NCBI GenBank assembly: GCA_026985095.1
Contig: JALSQW010000056.1
Location: 71,144-135,143, forward strand
Direction of reading: 5' to 3'
Source of the DNA: Acidimicrobiia bacterium
Lineage (GTDB): Bacteria > Actinomycetota > Acidimicrobiia > Spongiisociales > UBA5794
Length of the DNA: 64,000 nt
Program-made: the position numbers and the translations under genes
Notes under the pieces: generated by a model
Database searches by the model: none
What the model was told of the DNA's origin: nothing
What the model saw: the letters and a program-made list of their open reading frames with translations, nothing else
Shown: one piece after another, positions 42,789-52,357 of the stretch
How positions within the stretch are numbered: position 1 is the stretch's first letter
Layout of the letters: every line of letters begins with the position of its first letter

Positions 42789-43235
42789 ATGCCCGACCCG
42801 ACCGTGGCCCGCTCGTTCGATCACGTCGCCGCCGACGAGGTCGAGGTCCTGGGTCGCTCGGCGCTGGCCCCGCGACGGTCGGCTCGCGACATCCTCACCG
42901 AGATCGTCCTGCTCCTCCCCAACGTCGCCCGGCTCGTGTACCGGCTCCTCCGGGATCGTCGGACCCCGATCAGGCGCAAGGTGCTGGCGGCAGGGATCCT
43001 CGTCTACGTCGTCTCGCCGATCGACGTGATCCCCGATCTCATCCCCGGCCTCGGTTTCCTCGACGACGCGATCCTGGCCACCGTCGCTCTCCACGTCCTC
43101 GCTCGGGGCGTCGGCCGCGGCGAGCTGCTGGACCTCTGGGACGGTTCCGAAGACGCCCTCGACCTGGTCCTGGCCGTCTTCGACTGGGGCATGGATCTGG
43201 TGCCCGAGCCGGTCCGGTCGTTCCTGGCGAGATGA
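42789..43235 (+). CDS. YkvA-like (DUF1232) membrane protein
   Basis: A 148-residue protein. The DUF1232 core is [20 protein letters not shown] followed by [21 protein letters not shown], with the characteristic SPxDxIPD motif between helices. The N-terminal 55 residues are soluble and basic toward the membrane. Function unknown. Starts 3 bp after the ROK kinase stop, so likely the last gene of this operon. Confidence 0.82.
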   Translation: MPDPTVARSFDHVAADEVEVLGRSALAPRRSARDILTEIVLLLPNVARLVYRLLRDRRTPIRRKVLAAGILVYVVSPIDVIPDLIPGLGFLDDAILATVALHVLARGVGRGELLDLWDGSEDALDLVLAVFDWGMDLVPEPVRSFLAR

Positions 43236-43284
43236 TCGACCCCGTTCGAGTCGCCGGACCCATCGAGGGGGATCGTCCGAGCAC

Positions 43285-43290
43285 TACCCT
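43285..43290 (+). promoter_or_regulatory. -10 box TACCCT, leaderless type
   Basis: TACCCT ends 6 nt before the ATG of the aminotransferase gene; no Shine-Dalgarno. Confidence 0.5.
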
Positions 43291-43296
43291 GCGGCC

Positions 43297-44466
43297 ATGA
43301 ACTTCCACAGGGTCGACAATCTCCCCCCGTACGTCTTCGCCGAGGTCAACCGGAGGAAGCTGGAGGCTCGCCGAGCCGGGGTCGACGTGATCGATCTCGG
43401 GTTCGGCAACCCGGACATCCCGACCCCCGAGCCGGTGGTCGACAAGCTGGTGGAGGCGGCCAGGAACCCCCGCAACCACCGCTACTCGTCCTCCCGGGGG
43501 ATCCCCAACCTCCGCAAGGCCGTCGCGTCTCGCTACGCCAGGGTCTACGGTGTGGATCTCGATCCCGAGACCGAGGTGATCACCACCATCGGCGCCAAGG
43601 AAGGCCTCTCGCACCTCATGTGGGTCCTGGTGCAACCCGGTGACGTGGCCCTGGTCCCCGAACCGTCGTATCCGATCCACATCTACGCCCCGATCCTGGC
43701 GGGAGCCGAGGTCCGGACCGTCGAGATGTCCACCGACGCCGACTTCTTCTCCCGCCTCACCGAGTCCTTCGCCCGCTCGTGGCCCAAGCCCAGGGTCATC
43801 GTGACGTCGTTCCCCCACAACCCGACGACCGCGACCGTCGACGAGGAGTTCTTCGAGCGGCTCGTCGCCTTCGCCAAGCTCAACGACGTGATGCTCGTGC
43901 ACGATTTCGCCTACGCCGACATCGCCTTCGACGGCTACCGGCCACCGAGCCTCCTGCAGGTCCCCGGTGCCAAGGACGTCGGCGTCGAGCTCTACACCTT
44001 GTCCAAGAGCCACTCGATGGCGGGCTGGCGGGTCGGTTTCGTCGTCGGGAACCCCGAGATGGTCGATGCCCTCGCCCAGCTCAAGTCGTATCTCGACTAC
44101 GGCACCTTCCAGCCGATCCAGATCGCCGCCATCATCGCCCTCAACGAGTGCGACGACGCCGTGCCTCAGATCAACGACATCTACCGGAAGCGACGCGACG
44201 TGCTGGTCGATGGCCTGAACCGGGCGGGGTGGACGGTCCAGAAGCCGAAAGGCACGATGTTCGTCTGGGCCCCCATCCCCGACGCGTTCTCCCACATGGA
44301 CTCGCTGGCGTTCGCGCTCCACCTCCTCGACACCGCCAAGGTGGCGGTCAGTCCCGGTATCGGCTTCGGTCCGTCCGGGGAAGGGTTCGTCCGGTTCGCG
44401 CTGGTCGAGAACGCACAGCGGATCGCCCAAGCGGTGCGGGGGATCCGGCAAGCCCTCGGGGGATGA
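43297..44466 (+). CDS. Class I/II aminotransferase, probable alanine transaminase (AlaC-like)
   Basis: A 389-residue PLP enzyme. [19 protein letters not shown] and [19 protein letters not shown] are at the N-terminus, [12 protein letters not shown] is the substrate loop, [13 protein letters not shown] holds the conserved Asp and Tyr, and the PLP lysine is in [17 protein letters not shown]. The pattern is closest to AlaC/glutamate-pyruvate aminotransferases; LL-diaminopimelate aminotransferase is an alternative within the same subfamily. Single gene, convergent with the phosphorylase. Confidence 0.83.
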   Translation: MNFHRVDNLPPYVFAEVNRRKLEARRAGVDVIDLGFGNPDIPTPEPVVDKLVEAARNPRNHRYSSSRGIPNLRKAVASRYARVYGVDLDPETEVITTIGAKEGLSHLMWVLVQPGDVALVPEPSYPIHIYAPILAGAEVRTVEMSTDADFFSRLTESFARSWPKPRVIVTSFPHNPTTATVDEEFFERLVAFAKLNDVMLVHDFAYADIAFDGYRPPSLLQVPGAKDVGVELYTLSKSHSMAGWRVGFVVGNPEMVDALAQLKSYLDYGTFQPIQIAAIIALNECDDAVPQINDIYRKRRDVLVDGLNRAGWTVQKPKGTMFVWAPIPDAFSHMDSLAFALHLLDTAKVAVSPGIGFGPSGEGFVRFALVENAQRIAQAVRGIRQALGG

Positions 44467-44509
44467 GGTCGCACGTTCGTCCGGGTGGCGACCGTCGAGC
44501 CGTGCGGAC

Positions 44510-46654
44510 TCAGGCCCCTTCGGATCCGGTGCCCGTCGCCAGCGGACAGTACGCCTTGTCGAAGTACTCGATCACCATGCGATGCGACGAGAAGCCCGCC
44601 AGGGCCGTCACGATCGCCTCCTTGGCCATCTCGACCCAGCCCTGGGGCACGCCGGCCGCGTCGCGGTCGTAGAAGCGGGGTACCACCTCGTGTTCGATGA
44701 CGTCGTAGAGCTTCGAGGCGTCGGCGGCGTCGGGAGCGTCGTCTTCGATGCCCCAACCGTTCTTGCCGTTGAACCCCTCGATCCACCACCCGTCCAGGAT
44801 GCTGACGTTGAGCCCGCCGTTGGCCGCCGACTTCATCCCCGAGGTACCGGACGCCTCCAACGGCGGACGCGGGTTGTTCAGCCACGCGTCGGCGCCCGTC
44901 ACGAGGGAATGCGCCAGCTGCATGTCGTAGTTCTCGACGAAGAAGACATGGCCGACGAACCCGTCCGTCTGGGAGATCTCGACGATCTCCTTGATCAGGC
45001 GCTGACCGTCCCGGTCGGCGGGATGGGCCTTGCCGGCGAAGATGATCTGAACCGGACGCGCCGGGTCCGTCAGGATGCGGCGGATCCGGTCCCGATCCGA
45101 GAAGACGAGCCCGGCTCGCTTGTAGGTCGCGAACCGCCGTGCGAACACGAACGTGAGCCGGTCTTCGGGGAGCTGGTCGTCCACCCAGCGGAGACGGTCG
45201 GGACTGGCGCCGTGGCGGGCGAACTCGTCCCGCAGCCGAGCCCTGATCCTGCGCAACATGAGCGCCTTCTGCGAGCGATGGACGCTCCACAGGTCCTTGG
45301 CGGGAACGTCGCGGATCGCCTCCCACCCGTCGGGGGAGCCGAGGCGCTCCGCCCAGTCGGCGCCGACCGTGCGTTCGAGCAAGCGGACGGTGTTGCGACC
45401 CAGCCAGGTCTCGGGGTGCATCCCGTTGGTGATCGCTTCGGCGGTGCCGCCGATCAAACTGCCCCACTGCTGGGTCACCACCTCGCCGTGGCGCTTCGAC
45501 ACCCCGTTGGTGATCGCCGACATGCGGATCGCCAGCGCGCCGAGGTCGAACCGGTCGGGGCCCTGCACGTGGGAGGTCGCGAGGCGATTGCGCAGGTCAC
45601 GATCCACCTCCGGCACCGTGGCCGAGAGGTACTTGTCGACGACCTCCATGTCGTACACCTCGTTGCCCGCGGCGACCGGGGTGTGCAAGGTGAACAGCGT
45701 CGACCGCTTCACCCGGTCGATCGCCGCGTCGACGTCACCGTCGGTTCGCAGCTCGCCGCCGAGGCGCTCGATGAGGCTCAACGCGGCGTGGCCTTCGTTG
45801 ACGTGCCAGACCGCAGGGGCGATCCCGAGCGCCTCCAGGATACGGACACCGCCCACCCCCAGGACCGCCTCTTGGCAGAACCGCATCTCCCGGCCTCGGA
45901 CGTACAGGATGTGGGTGATCGGACGATCGTCGGGGTCGTTCTCGGGGACGTCGGTGTCGAGGAGCAGCACCGGCACGCGGCCCACATCGAGTCGCCATGC
46001 CCCGACCGCCACCTCCCGGCCGTGCAGCTCGACCTGTACGCGAAGGGGCAGACCGGTGACCGGATCGAGGACCTCACGGATCGGGCGTCGGGTCGGCTCG
46101 ATCCAGTTGTAGGTGTGCTGCTGCCAGCCGTCGGGATCGACCGCCTGCTGGAAGTAGCCGCGCCGGTAGAACACGCCGATGCCGATGATCGGGATCCCGA
46201 GGTCCGAGGCGGTCTTCATGTGATCACCCGCCAGGATCCCGAGCCCTCCCGAATAGAACCTGAGCTTGTGATGGATGCCGTACTCCGCGCAGAGGTACGC
46301 GACCGGCTCGGTCGGTCGGCGGTCGGGGCTGCAGTTGCGGGTGTACCAGGTGTCGGCGCCCGTCAGGTACGCGTCGAACCGAGCGAGCGTGTCGGCGTAC
46401 AGGTCGCCGAAGTCGGGGTCGTCCGCCAGGGCTTCCCAGGTGCTGCCCGGCACCATGTGGAGCAGGCTCAGCGGGTTCCGGTTCCTCGCCCACTCACCCG
46501 GACTCAGCCGCGCCCACAGATCCGATGCCCCGACGTCCCACGACCACCACATGTTGTACGCCAGGTCGTAGAGCCGATGGAAGGCCCGGGGGATCGGCAG
46601 CGGGGTCTTCGGCCCCGCCGGGATCCGAGACAGCAGTGGACCGTGATCGGGCAC
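44510..46654 (-). CDS. glgP: Alpha-glucan (glycogen/maltodextrin) phosphorylase
   Basis: A 714-residue GT35 phosphorylase of the shorter TIGR02094-type family, about 100 residues less than the classical enzymes. N-terminal DLAYNMWWSWDVGASDLWARL, YLCAEYGIHHKLRFYSGGLGILAGDH, WHVNEGHAALSLIERL, FARRFATYKRAGL and the PLP-binding EASGTSGMKSAANGGLNVS are all present. It releases glucose 1-phosphate from glycogen or maltodextrin. GTG start with a GAGGA Shine-Dalgarno. No other glycogen gene is nearby. Confidence 0.92.
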   Translation of the reverse strand: MPDHGPLLSRIPAGPKTPLPIPRAFHRLYDLAYNMWWSWDVGASDLWARLSPGEWARNRNPLSLLHMVPGSTWEALADDPDFGDLYADTLARFDAYLTGADTWYTRNCSPDRRPTEPVAYLCAEYGIHHKLRFYSGGLGILAGDHMKTASDLGIPIIGIGVFYRRGYFQQAVDPDGWQQHTYNWIEPTRRPIREVLDPVTGLPLRVQVELHGREVAVGAWRLDVGRVPVLLLDTDVPENDPDDRPITHILYVRGREMRFCQEAVLGVGGVRILEALGIAPAVWHVNEGHAALSLIERLGGELRTDGDVDAAIDRVKRSTLFTLHTPVAAGNEVYDMEVVDKYLSATVPEVDRDLRNRLATSHVQGPDRFDLGALAIRMSAITNGVSKRHGEVVTQQWGSLIGGTAEAITNGMHPETWLGRNTVRLLERTVGADWAERLGSPDGWEAIRDVPAKDLWSVHRSQKALMLRRIRARLRDEFARHGASPDRLRWVDDQLPEDRLTFVFARRFATYKRAGLVFSDRDRIRRILTDPARPVQIIFAGKAHPADRDGQRLIKEIVEISQTDGFVGHVFFVENYDMQLAHSLVTGADAWLNNPRPPLEASGTSGMKSAANGGLNVSILDGWWIEGFNGKNGWGIEDDAPDAADASKLYDVIEHEVVPRFYDRDAAGVPQGWVEMAKEAIVTALAGFSSHRMVIEYFDKAYCPLATGTGSEGA

Positions 46655-46694
46655 GTTGGATCCTCATCGGTGGTCGTGTGGTGATGCCCGAGCG

Positions 46695-46704
46695 AGGCTA
46701 GTCT
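46695..46704. promoter_or_regulatory. Overlapping divergent -10 boxes between glgP and fabD
   Basis: AGGCTAGTCT reads TAGTCT (46699-46704) on the plus strand and TAGCCT (46700-46695) on the minus strand, sharing the TA pair. The sites are 41 bp upstream of glgP and 118 bp upstream of fabD. No good -35 boxes were found, so this is a weak prediction. Confidence 0.35.
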
Positions 46705-46821
46705 GCTCCCGCACCATCGACGGCTTCGTCCCGTCCGTCGGTCCGATCTGAAACCCCGACCCCGCCGGCGCGGTCACATCGGCGACCACCACGTGATCGT
46801 CACCGAACCCAGGAACTCCCC

Positions 46822-47754
46822 ATGACCCGACCCTTCGCCATCCTCTTCCCCGGCCAAGGCAGCCAAGCCGTCGGCATGGGCGCCCAGGTCATGGCTGCCC
46901 GACCCGACCTGGTGGGTCGGCACGCGGACGGGATCTTGGGGTGGAGCCTCCGCGAGGTCGTCGAGGAGGGCCCCGAAGAGGCCCTCACCGCCACCGACCG
47001 GGCCCAACCGGCGTTGTACGCCATCGCGTACGCCATCTGGGAGGAGCTCGATGCCGCGGTCGGCCGTCGTCCGGCGGCCGCTGCCGGTCATTCCCTCGGC
47101 GAGTACACGGCGCTGTCGGCTGCCGGCGCCCTGTCGTTCGACGAAGGACTGGCGCTGGTGGCCGAACGGGGCAGGGCCATGGCCGAAGCCGCCGCCATCG
47201 AACCGTCGGGCATGGCTGCACTCATCGGTGTCGACGCCGAGACCGCCGAAGGGATCGTCGCCGAGCGGCGTGCCACCGACGGACGCTTGTGGGTCGCGAA
47301 CGTCAACGCTCCCGGGCAGGTCGTCGTCGCCGGCGCTCGCCCCGACGTCGACTGGCTCGTCGAGCACGGCCGTGAACTCGGGATCCGGCGGGTCGTGCCG
47401 CTCAAGGTCGCGGGCGCCTTCCATACCCCGATGATGCGGCCTGCCGCCGACCGGCTGACCAGGGCGCTCGATGCGGTGACGTTCGCTGTGCCCGCCTTCG
47501 ACGTCTACGCCAACGTGACCGCGCGACCGATGGTCGATCCCGCCGCGCAGCTGGCGGAACAGCTCGTCGCTCCCGTGCGTTTCAGCGAAACGGTGCAGCA
47601 CATGGCCGACGCCGGCATCGACGTGTTCGTCCACGTCGGACCCGGGGACGTCACCGCCGGGCTCGTCAGGCGGACCGTCCCGGGTGCGACGACGATCGTC
47701 GTGTCCGACCTGGACGACATTCCTGCAGCCGCCGACGCGCTGTCCGTACAATGA
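46822..47754 (+). CDS. fabD: Malonyl-CoA:ACP transacylase
   Basis: A 310-residue acyltransferase that loads malonyl onto acyl carrier protein. FLFPGQGSQ-like AILFPGQGSQAVGMG opens it, the nucleophile serine is in AGHSLGEYTAL, and the catalytic histidine in GAFHTPMM; VNAPGQVVVAG is also conserved. First gene of the type II fatty acid synthesis operon. Its TGA overlaps an ATG (47751) in the fabH frame. Confidence 0.96.
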   Translation: MTRPFAILFPGQGSQAVGMGAQVMAARPDLVGRHADGILGWSLREVVEEGPEEALTATDRAQPALYAIAYAIWEELDAAVGRRPAAAAGHSLGEYTALSAAGALSFDEGLALVAERGRAMAEAAAIEPSGMAALIGVDAETAEGIVAERRATDGRLWVANVNAPGQVVVAGARPDVDWLVEHGRELGIRRVVPLKVAGAFHTPMMRPAADRLTRALDAVTFAVPAFDVYANVTARPMVDPAAQLAEQLVAPVRFSETVQHMADAGIDVFVHVGPGDVTAGLVRRTVPGATTIVVSDLDDIPAAADALSVQ

Positions 47755-47780
47755 ACGAGCACCACCAGGGAGGGTTCGCG

Positions 47781-48869
47781 ATGGACAGGGCAACGATCAC
47801 GGGTTGGGGCCACTGCGTGCCGCCGTCGGTCATCACCAACGACGACCTCGCTTCCGTGATGGACACGAGCGATGAGTGGATCACGAGCCGCAGTGGGATC
47901 AAGGAGCGCCGGATCAGCCACGTCGAGAACTCCGACATGGCGGTCGTGGCCGGTGCCCGCGCGCTGGCCGCCGCCGGATTGGAACCCGACGACATCGACT
48001 TCCTCATCGTGGCGACCTGCACCGGAGACCGGCAGATCCCATCGACCGCATGCCTGGTCCAGGCCAAACTCGGTACGGCCAAGGCGGCCGCCGTGGACAT
48101 CAACGCCGGTTGCACCGGGTTCGTCTACGGCCTCAACCTCGCCAACGGCGTCATCGCCGCCGGGACGGCTCGACGGGTGCTGCTCATCGGTGTGGAGAAG
48201 ATCTCGGCCTATCTGGACTTCGACGAACGGTCGACCGCGGTGCTGTTCGGCGACGGTGCGGGCGCCGTCGTGCTGGAACCGGCGGTCGGCGACGAAGGGA
48301 TCCGATCGATGACGGTCGGATCGGACGGTACCTTGGCCGATGCCCTCACCGCGACGGGCGCCGGCACCGAGTACATCGGACGTCCCGAACCGCTCCGCAT
48401 CGTCATGGACGGTCGGGAGATCTTCCGCAACGCGGTCGTTCAGATGGGCGAGGCCGCCCTCCGCGCCGTCAAGGACGCCGACCTCGATCTTGCGGACGTG
48501 GATCTGCTGATCCCTCACCAGGCCAACATCCGGATCATCGACTCCATCGTGCGGCGCCTCGACCTGGACGAATCGAAGGTCTTCACGAACCTGCACCGGT
48601 ACGGCAACACGTCGGCGGCGAGCATCCCCATCGCACTGAGCGAGGCCCTGGACGAGGGGCGCATCACGCCGGGTTCGGTGGTACTCCTCGTCGCGTTCGG
48701 CGCCGGCCTCACCTGGGGAGCCACGGCCATCCGTTGGGGCGACCGGGTGCAGCCGCTGCGCGAGAGCGACGCCGCACTACCGCCCACCGAACTGACCGGC
48801 CTCGAGCTGCTGATCGCCGAGCAGCGGAAGAAGAAGGCCGAAGATCGCGCCCGGGCCTCGGTGTTGTGA
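47781..48869 (+). CDS. fabH: 3-oxoacyl-ACP synthase III
   Basis: A 362-residue KAS III that starts fatty acid chains from acyl-CoA. The catalytic triad is Cys in DINAGCTGFVYG, His in LIPHQANIR and Asn in HRYGNTSAAS. The start at 47781 follows a GGGAGG Shine-Dalgarno; an ATG at 47751 overlapping the fabD stop would add ten residues. An unusual C-terminal extension of about 40 residues (after TAIRWG) ends in the charged AEQRKKKAEDRARASVL. Confidence 0.94.
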   Translation: MDRATITGWGHCVPPSVITNDDLASVMDTSDEWITSRSGIKERRISHVENSDMAVVAGARALAAAGLEPDDIDFLIVATCTGDRQIPSTACLVQAKLGTAKAAAVDINAGCTGFVYGLNLANGVIAAGTARRVLLIGVEKISAYLDFDERSTAVLFGDGAGAVVLEPAVGDEGIRSMTVGSDGTLADALTATGAGTEYIGRPEPLRIVMDGREIFRNAVVQMGEAALRAVKDADLDLADVDLLIPHQANIRIIDSIVRRLDLDESKVFTNLHRYGNTSAASIPIALSEALDEGRITPGSVVLLVAFGAGLTWGATAIRWGDRVQPLRESDAALPPTELTGLELLIAEQRKKKAEDRARASVL

Positions 48870-49600
48870 GCAAGGTCGCCCTCGTCACCGGAGGATCGCG
48901 TGGGATCGGTCGCGCCATCGCCGAGCACCTCGGAACACGCGGCTACGAGGTGGCGGTGAACTTCGCCGCCAACGGCGCAGCCGCTGCCGAGGTGGTGTCC
49001 GCCATCGAGAGCTACGGCGGTCGGGCGATCGCGGTCCAGGCGGACGTCGGAGACGCCGATGCGGTCGCCACCATGATGTCGACCATCGCCGAGGAGCTCG
49101 GCCCGCCATCGGTGCTGGTCAACAACGCCGGGATCACGAGAGACGATCTCATCCTCCGGATGGACGTCGACGAATGGGACGAGGTCATCCAGACCAACCT
49201 GCGGTCCGTCTACCTGTGCACCAAAGCCGCGTTGCGGGGCATGCTGCGTGCCCGGTGGGGACGCATCATCTCGATCGGCTCGGTGTCGGGGATCTCCGGG
49301 AACCCCGGGCAGGCCAACTACTCAGCGTCGAAGGCGGGCATCATCGGGTTCACGAAGGCGATCGCCAAAGAGGTCGGTTCCCGTGGGATCACCGCCAACG
49401 TCGTCGCCCCCGGGTTCATCGAGACCGACATGACCGCGGCGCTCGGCGACGAGACCGCCGCCGCGGTGACCAGCCAGATCGCCGTCGGGCGTCTCGGGCG
49501 CCCCGAAGAGGTGGCGTCCGCGGTTGGCTATCTTGCCTCCGACGACGCCGCCTACATCACCGGCCAGACGATCGTCGTCGACGGTGGCCTGGCGTTGTAG
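48866..49600 (+). CDS. fabG: 3-oxoacyl-ACP reductase
   Basis: A 244-residue SDR enzyme reducing 3-ketoacyl-ACP with NADPH. Cofactor motif VTGGSRGIGRAIAEHL, structural NNAG, catalytic Ser in SIGSVSG, Tyr-x3-Lys in YSASKAG, and the C-terminal GQTIVVDGGLAL. The GTG start overlaps the fabH TGA. Position between fabH and acpP makes the FabG assignment safe despite the size of the SDR family. Confidence 0.94.
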   Translation: MSKVALVTGGSRGIGRAIAEHLGTRGYEVAVNFAANGAAAAEVVSAIESYGGRAIAVQADVGDADAVATMMSTIAEELGPPSVLVNNAGITRDDLILRMDVDEWDEVIQTNLRSVYLCTKAALRGMLRARWGRIISIGSVSGISGNPGQANYSASKAGIIGFTKAIAKEVGSRGITANVVAPGFIETDMTAALGDETAAAVTSQIAVGRLGRPEEVASAVGYLASDDAAYITGQTIVVDGGLAL

Positions 49601-49680
49601 GAAACGGTCGCCGCGACCCGATATGACGGAACCGAACGTCCACGCCCCGGCGAGGACATGAGAGGGAGGAGACCCCACCA

Positions 49681-49926
49681 ATGGAACGCTCACAGATCGA
49701 GGCGAAGCTCGTCGATCTCCTCGTGGAGGAGCTGGGCATCGATCGGGACAAGATCACGATGGAGGCATCGTTCGAGGAGGACCTCGAGGTCGACTCCCTC
49801 GGGGTCGTCGAGTTGCTCATGGCGCTGGAGGACAACTTCGACGTCAAGATCCCCGACGAGGAAGCGGAACAGATCGGGACCGTCGGCGAGGCCGTCGACC
49901 TGGTGGAACAGAAACTCAACGCTTGA
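49681..49926 (+). CDS. acpP: Acyl carrier protein
   Basis: An 81-residue acidic four-helix protein. The phosphopantetheine attachment serine is S39 in the DSL motif (EVDSLGVVELLMALED). It carries growing acyl chains in fatty acid synthesis. A GGGAGGAG Shine-Dalgarno precedes the ATG. The 80-bp gap after fabG includes a short GGTCG/CGACC inverted repeat and a TATGAC sequence that could be an internal promoter, as ACP is needed in excess. Confidence 0.96.
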   Translation: MERSQIEAKLVDLLVEELGIDRDKITMEASFEEDLEVDSLGVVELLMALEDNFDVKIPDEEAEQIGTVGEAVDLVEQKLNA

Positions 49927-49937
49927 GGAGTGGCACC

Positions 49938-51185
49938 GTGAGGAACCGACGCGTCGTCGTCACCGGACTCGGGACGGTCAACCCGCTCGGAACGACCGTC
50001 GACGGGTACTGGAAGAACCTGCTCGGCGGGGTCTCCGGCATCCGTCCCATCACCGCGATCGACGTGTCCGACATGCCGACACGCATCGGCGGCACCGTCG
50101 TCGATTTCGACGTGGAGGCCTACCTGCCGAAGCGCCAGGCACGGCGGATGGACCCCTTCGCCCAGTTCTTCTGGGCGGCGGCGCGGGACGCCCTCGACGA
50201 CGCCGGGCTGTCCTTCGCCGAGGACGACCCCCGGGCGCTGCGGGCGGGCGTCGCGGTCGGGACCGGGATCGGAGGGATGCAGACGATCCAGGACGAGATG
50301 GACGTCCTGTTCCACACCGGCCCTCATCGGATCAGTCCGTTCGGGATCCCCAAGATCATCTCCAACATGGCGGGAGGGGTGGTGTCCATCGATTTCCACC
50401 TCTACGGGCCCAACACGTGCGCCGTCACGGCCTGCGCGGCGTCCGCCAACGCCATCGGCGACGCCGCCGAGACCATCCGCCGAGGCGCTGCCGACGTGAT
50501 GGTCGCCGGCGGTACGGAAGCTCCCCTGACCCGGTTCGCCATGGCCGGGTTCTCCCAGGCGCGGGCCATGAGCACCCGCAACGACGAGCCGGAACGGGCC
50601 AGCAGGCCCTTCGACCTCGAACGGGACGGCTTCGTCATGGCCGAAGGGGCCGGGGCGCTGGTCCTCGAGGAACGGGAGGCAGCCCTGGAGCGAGGAGCCG
50701 AGATCTACGCCGAGGTCCTCGGCTACGGCATGTCGGCCGACGGGTACCACATCACCCTGCCCCGTCCGGGTGGCGCAGGCGCCGCCCGTGCCATGCAGGC
50801 AGCCCTCGACGATGCCGGGATCGAACCGAAGGACATCGACTACATCAACGCCCACGGCACCTCGACGCAGGCCAACGACTCGACCGAGACCCTCGCCATC
50901 AAGACGGTGTTCGGCGACGAGGCCTACCGGATCCCCGTGTCGTCCACGAAATCGATGACCGGTCACCTCCTCGGCGGAGCCGGTGCCGTCGAAGCCATCG
51001 CGTCGATCCTGGCGCTTCGAGACGGCATCGTGCCTCCGACGATCAACTACGAGATCCCCGACCCGGAGTGCGACCTCGACTACGTGCCGAACGAGGCGCG
51101 GGAGGTCGAGGTGGCCAGGGTCATGTCGAACTCGTTCGGGTTCGGAGGCCACAACGTGTCGTTGGTGTTCGGCCGGAGCTCGTGA
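49938..51185 (+). CDS. fabF: 3-oxoacyl-ACP synthase II
   Basis: A 415-residue KAS II elongation enzyme. VVVTGLGTVNPLG opens it; the nucleophile Cys is in VTACAASANAIG, the two catalytic histidines in INAHGTSTQANDSTE and KSMTGHLLGGAG, and SNSFGFGGHN closes the family pattern. The GTG at 49938 sits 7 nt after a GAGGAG Shine-Dalgarno, better than the TTG at 49923 that overlaps acpP. Last gene of the fab operon. Confidence 0.95.
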   Translation: MRNRRVVVTGLGTVNPLGTTVDGYWKNLLGGVSGIRPITAIDVSDMPTRIGGTVVDFDVEAYLPKRQARRMDPFAQFFWAAARDALDDAGLSFAEDDPRALRAGVAVGTGIGGMQTIQDEMDVLFHTGPHRISPFGIPKIISNMAGGVVSIDFHLYGPNTCAVTACAASANAIGDAAETIRRGAADVMVAGGTEAPLTRFAMAGFSQARAMSTRNDEPERASRPFDLERDGFVMAEGAGALVLEEREAALERGAEIYAEVLGYGMSADGYHITLPRPGGAGAARAMQAALDDAGIEPKDIDYINAHGTSTQANDSTETLAIKTVFGDEAYRIPVSSTKSMTGHLLGGAGAVEAIASILALRDGIVPPTINYEIPDPECDLDYVPNEAREVEVARVMSNSFGFGGHNVSLVFGRSS

Positions 51186-51215
51186 GCTCGCCGCTGCCGC
51201 CTCGACGGCCGAGCC

Positions 51216-51623
51216 TCAGTCGCAGTCGCCCTCCGGGCCGCATCCGGTGATCTTCGTCGGGCGGTTCTTCGCCCGCGCTTCGTGGTACTCGTCGAACGAG
51301 CGTGCCACGAGGGCGACGACGAGGCCGACACCGACGAAGGCGCCGACTCCCGTCACGATCCCCGACGTCACCTCGAGCGCGGCGCAGGTCCCTGGCAGGC
51401 ACAACACCCGCACGATGGCCGACCCGATCAGCGCCCCGATGGCCGTGCCGACGAGCACGGAGACGGCCACTCCCGGTCGGACCGCCGCCCTCACCGTGCC
51501 ATAGGCGAGCGTCGCTCCGGTCGCCCCGGCGATGACGGCCCCGGTCGACCCCGCCACATCGGCCCCGTACCAGGCGAACGCGACGGCACCGACGAGGATG
51601 ACCGCGGCGTCGGCGGCCCTCAT
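51216..51623 (-). CDS. Membrane protein of unknown function
   Basis: A 135-residue protein with four predicted helices (ADAAVILVGAVAFAWYGA, GAVIAGATGATLAYGTV, VAVSVLVGTAIGALIGSAIV, GIVTGVGAFVGVGLVVALVA) and a charged C-terminal tail ending in CGPEGDCD. No family recognised. Its ATG overlaps the stop of the upstream membrane gene (ATGA), so the two are probably made together. Convergent with fabF. Confidence 0.65.
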   Translation of the reverse strand: MRAADAAVILVGAVAFAWYGADVAGSTGAVIAGATGATLAYGTVRAAVRPGVAVSVLVGTAIGALIGSAIVRVLCLPGTCAALEVTSGIVTGVGAFVGVGLVVALVARSFDEYHEARAKNRPTKITGCGPEGDCD

Positions 51624-52339
51624 CGGACCGCCTCGGGTCCGGGACCCGTACGCGGCGGTCGCGGTGCCGGCGCCGGAGGCGCGGGGATCACCATCCGCAT
51701 CGGTTCCCGTCGCCATGCCAGCGAGGTCACCACGGCGACGCCGGCGAGCAACACGACGGCTCCGGGCATCGGTGTGACGACCGCCGCCCACAGACCGACG
51801 GCCGGGACGACCAGACGCGCAGCCCACAAGCCGGCGACCCAACCGCGGAGATACGCGAGGCCCGAGGCGACGGCTGCGGCGGCGAGACCGAAGTGCGCCG
51901 GCCCCAGTCCCGCTGGGGCGGCCGCACCGGCGAGGGGAACGAGACCGACGAGCCCGACGAGCAGGGCGAAGGGCACCGGGCCGGGGCCCACGGCGGACGG
52001 TCGACGGCGGAGCCAGATGCGGAGCCACGGTCCGGCCAGGCCGACGGTGGCGACGAAGGTCACGGTGAGGGCCAGGACCGTGACCGGGCCGAACCCGCCG
52101 ACGACGGCGACGCCGGCTCCGGCTCCGGCTACACCGAACCCGATCAGGCGTCCCCACGGCGCATGGATGAGGGCGATGCCGACCGAGGCCAAGATCCCGA
52201 AGACGATGAACCCGACGGCCACGAACGCACCCGACGAAGGAGCGAGCACGTCGGAGTCGAACAGCACCGCAGCCGCCCAGACGATGCCGGTGATCCCGAC
52301 GACGGTCGCGATCAGGAGAGGGATCTCGTGTCTGGACAT
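51620..52339 (-). CDS. Multi-helix membrane protein of unknown function
   Basis: A 239-residue protein, almost entirely hydrophobic, with about seven to eight helices, e.g. IPLLIATVVGITGIVWAAAV and GFIVFGILASVGIALIH, and a proline-rich C-terminus (PAPPAPAPRPPRTGPGP). No family or function recognised. It lies 18 bp downstream of the cupredoxin-like gene, suggesting a common transcript. Confidence 0.65.
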   Translation of the reverse strand: MSRHEIPLLIATVVGITGIVWAAAVLFDSDVLAPSSGAFVAVGFIVFGILASVGIALIHAPWGRLIGFGVAGAGAGVAVVGGFGPVTVLALTVTFVATVGLAGPWLRIWLRRRPSAVGPGPVPFALLVGLVGLVPLAGAAAPAGLGPAHFGLAAAAVASGLAYLRGWVAGLWAARLVVPAVGLWAAVVTPMPGAVVLLAGVAVVTSLAWRREPMRMVIPAPPAPAPRPPRTGPGPEAVR

Positions 52340-52357
52340 GCGGTCACCGCCGGGCCG

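Noticed and set aside
44467-44493. GGTCGC...GCGACC as terminator between the aminotransferase and glgP.
   Set aside because: Only a 6-bp stem with a 15-nt loop and no T-run; not distinguishable from chance in GC-rich DNA.
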